Shown piece after piece: positions 62,553 to 64,000 of a stretch of 64,000 bases of DNA. Position numbers and translations under genes: made by a program. The notes below the pieces were generated by a model. That model did not search any database and was not told the origin of the DNA. It worked only from the letters and a program-made list of their open reading frames with translations. The DNA comes from Casuarius casuarius (lineage: Eukaryota > Chordata > Aves > Casuariiformes > Casuariidae), in contig PTFA01000277.1 of NCBI GenBank assembly GCA_003342895.1, positions 1,111,288-1,175,287 of the forward strand. The letters run 5' to 3'. The first letter of the stretch is position 1. The number at the start of each line of letters is the position of its first letter.

Positions 62553-64000
62553 TTGTTACAGCTATGTGCAATGTATTGACTGACAGGCTAATTTTACTTA
62601 CAGGTCTGATGGTAGGGGAGGGTCAGTTGACACTCAGGACTTCGGGAAGTCTTCAGGTCCTAGATGATCATTTCGTATAATCCAGTATGAGAAATTCACT
62701 TGCCATTTGAAGTCTTAAATTAAACGATATATTAGTCTGTTCTACGAAAAATTGTTTTGAGTGTGGTCATTTAGCACTATTCATTTAGTGGAAAAAATGT
62801 GTTTGGTCCATCAGAGAAAAATCCTCGATGTAGGGGCAGCCATTGCTCAAGCTTTATTCATCTGATAAATCCAAATCCTTTGTGGAATTCTGAACTGTCT
62901 GTTTTGTCTGTTATTTATTGTCCTTTCTAAAGACTGAGGTATCTTTTAAGACAGTCAAACTTTGAGGTATTCTCTGCCTCTTTCTTTAACCTACTTACAT
63001 TTTTCAAAAGCAGTTTCAGTTTTCTTATCTGTATTTCATAGGACAGTTTGCCTTGAAACAAAGTTATGTTGTAGAGCGAGACTTTGGATATACAGTCCTT
63101 CTCCATAAAAAAGAAGTCTCCTAAGGAGACAGAGGAGTTTCTGCAGGAAGGAAAGCTGTATCAGCATTCTCATAAAGCTCAAAGCGTAATTTCAGATCTT
63201 CTCACAGAAGTGGATTTGTCTTACAGCACTTCACTGCGCTCTATCATAAGGAATAAGCACTGCAGGAAGTTCACCATTAGGTGAGATTAAAAAGCAAACT
63301 AAACATAAAAAAAAATACATGCACAAAAAAGCAAAGAGACATGGCAGACAAGGAGAGAAACAAAGGCTGTAGTGTAAGCTGACCAGATTTTGTCAAAAGC
63401 ACCTGGAACCTGTGACTGGATCTAGCTAAGATGGTCTTTATTGTAGTCATCCCCTTTGCTTTCAGGGATTCTCCTTCCTTCTGTGGGACTCCTCATTGAT
63501 GTGCTGATCTGCTGGAGTCCCACTCCAGTAGTGGGTCTGCATTCAGAAGAGGATTTTCTCAGTCCTAAGTTCCTCAGACTACTACAGTTATGCAGGTTAT
63601 GCACTTCACCATGAAGAGCAAACCACATAACAAACTTTGAAAACTCAGTAAAAGAACACAGGGTCCCTTAGTAAAATGTACAGGCTACAGCGAAGTGACT
63701 TCCTGTGAGACTATAAGATGGTGATTTTGATCCTTTTAAAAACATAAATGCCTCTACTGCAGGTTAAGTAGGGACTGCTGTTCCTGCACTTTTTGATAAT
63801 TTAATTTGCATAGAGTGCAGTTCTTCACGTTTTAAGTTGTAGAACCATACAGATCTTTTATTTTCTGCACAGTGCAGAGAAGAGACAAACCAGCATACAT
63901 AGCTTTTAGTCCTGCTACAAACTCAGCAAGAATAACATGGATTTAAACCTGAGGAGGATTTAAAAATTTTTTTTCTTTGTGTATGTAAATTAAATGTTGC

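Larger units (their letters stand above)
39942..64000 (+). other. CTNNA3: CTNNA3 intron, 5' part, downstream of exon B
   Basis: This intron starts in phase 0, and the following exon, expected to begin with a TPEEL-type sequence, was not found before 64000, so the intron exceeds 24 kb. It holds three minus-strand CR1 pieces (45060, 60069 and 62074), a strongly pyrimidine-biased stretch at about 50850-51080, homopolymers near 47397, 50064, 52611 and 57631, and a pseudo-exon-like segment at 63042-63280. The rest is plain AT-rich sequence with short chance frames. Confidence 0.8.

Noticed and set aside
1..64000. CRISPR array, bacterial operon, phage or toxin-antitoxin system
   Set aside because: No regularly spaced repeats, no gene density and no ribosome-binding architecture; the spliced CTNNA3 exons and CR1 repeats show a vertebrate genome.
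1..64000. A gene nested in CTNNA3, as LRRTM3 is in mammals
   Set aside because: The known nested gene lies in an earlier intron, and no leucine-rich-repeat coding sequence occurs on either strand here.

Overview
This window reads as intronic DNA from a vertebrate, most likely a bird. It is AT-rich, has no dense coding and no operon-like layout. Its interspersed repeats are CR1 LINE fragments, the dominant LINE of birds and other sauropsids, and no mammal-type SINEs or L1 were seen. The species cannot be fixed from this sequence. About fifty isolated single N bases are scattered through it; none falls in a coding exon.

I can support one gene: CTNNA3 (alpha-T-catenin), on the + strand, represented by two internal coding exons. 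Exon A is 16324-16524 (201 nt, phase 1 at both ends). Exon B is 39790-39941 (152 nt, phase 1 in, phase 0 out). They join in frame through a split valine codon and give 117 contiguous residues that match the third sub-bundle of the alpha-catenin M domain. Everything else is intron: the 3' part of the upstream intron (1-16323), a complete 23,265-bp intron (16525-39789), and the 5' part of the downstream intron (39942-64000).

Mobile-element relics account for the clearest structure in the introns. A probable solo LTR lies at about 4978-5711. Degraded CR1 pieces lie at about 7778-8040 (-), 34992-35338 (+), 45060-45470 (-) and 60069-61165 (-), and a better preserved 5'-truncated CR1 tail lies at 62074-62552 (-). 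The 45 and 60 kb pieces are old: they are visible only by translating the minus strand through frameshifts and stops, but they keep recognisable endonuclease/RT-linker, reverse transcriptase and C-terminal blocks.

The remaining structure is simple sequence and small local repeats: a CpG-dense (CG)/(CT) microsatellite at 38191-38245, G-runs with quadruplex potential near 4688 and 19312, homopolymers, a CpG-rich hairpin at 33996-34019, and a direct plus inverted repeat at 26739-26821. I found no tRNA, rRNA, CRISPR, bacterial-type system or second gene. Open frames of 60-140 codons elsewhere look like chance or low-complexity frames. I do not see an exciting new system here; the best leads are the ancient CR1 pieces, the LTR boundary evidence, the frame-neutral exon A, and one pseudo-exon-like segment at 63042-63280.
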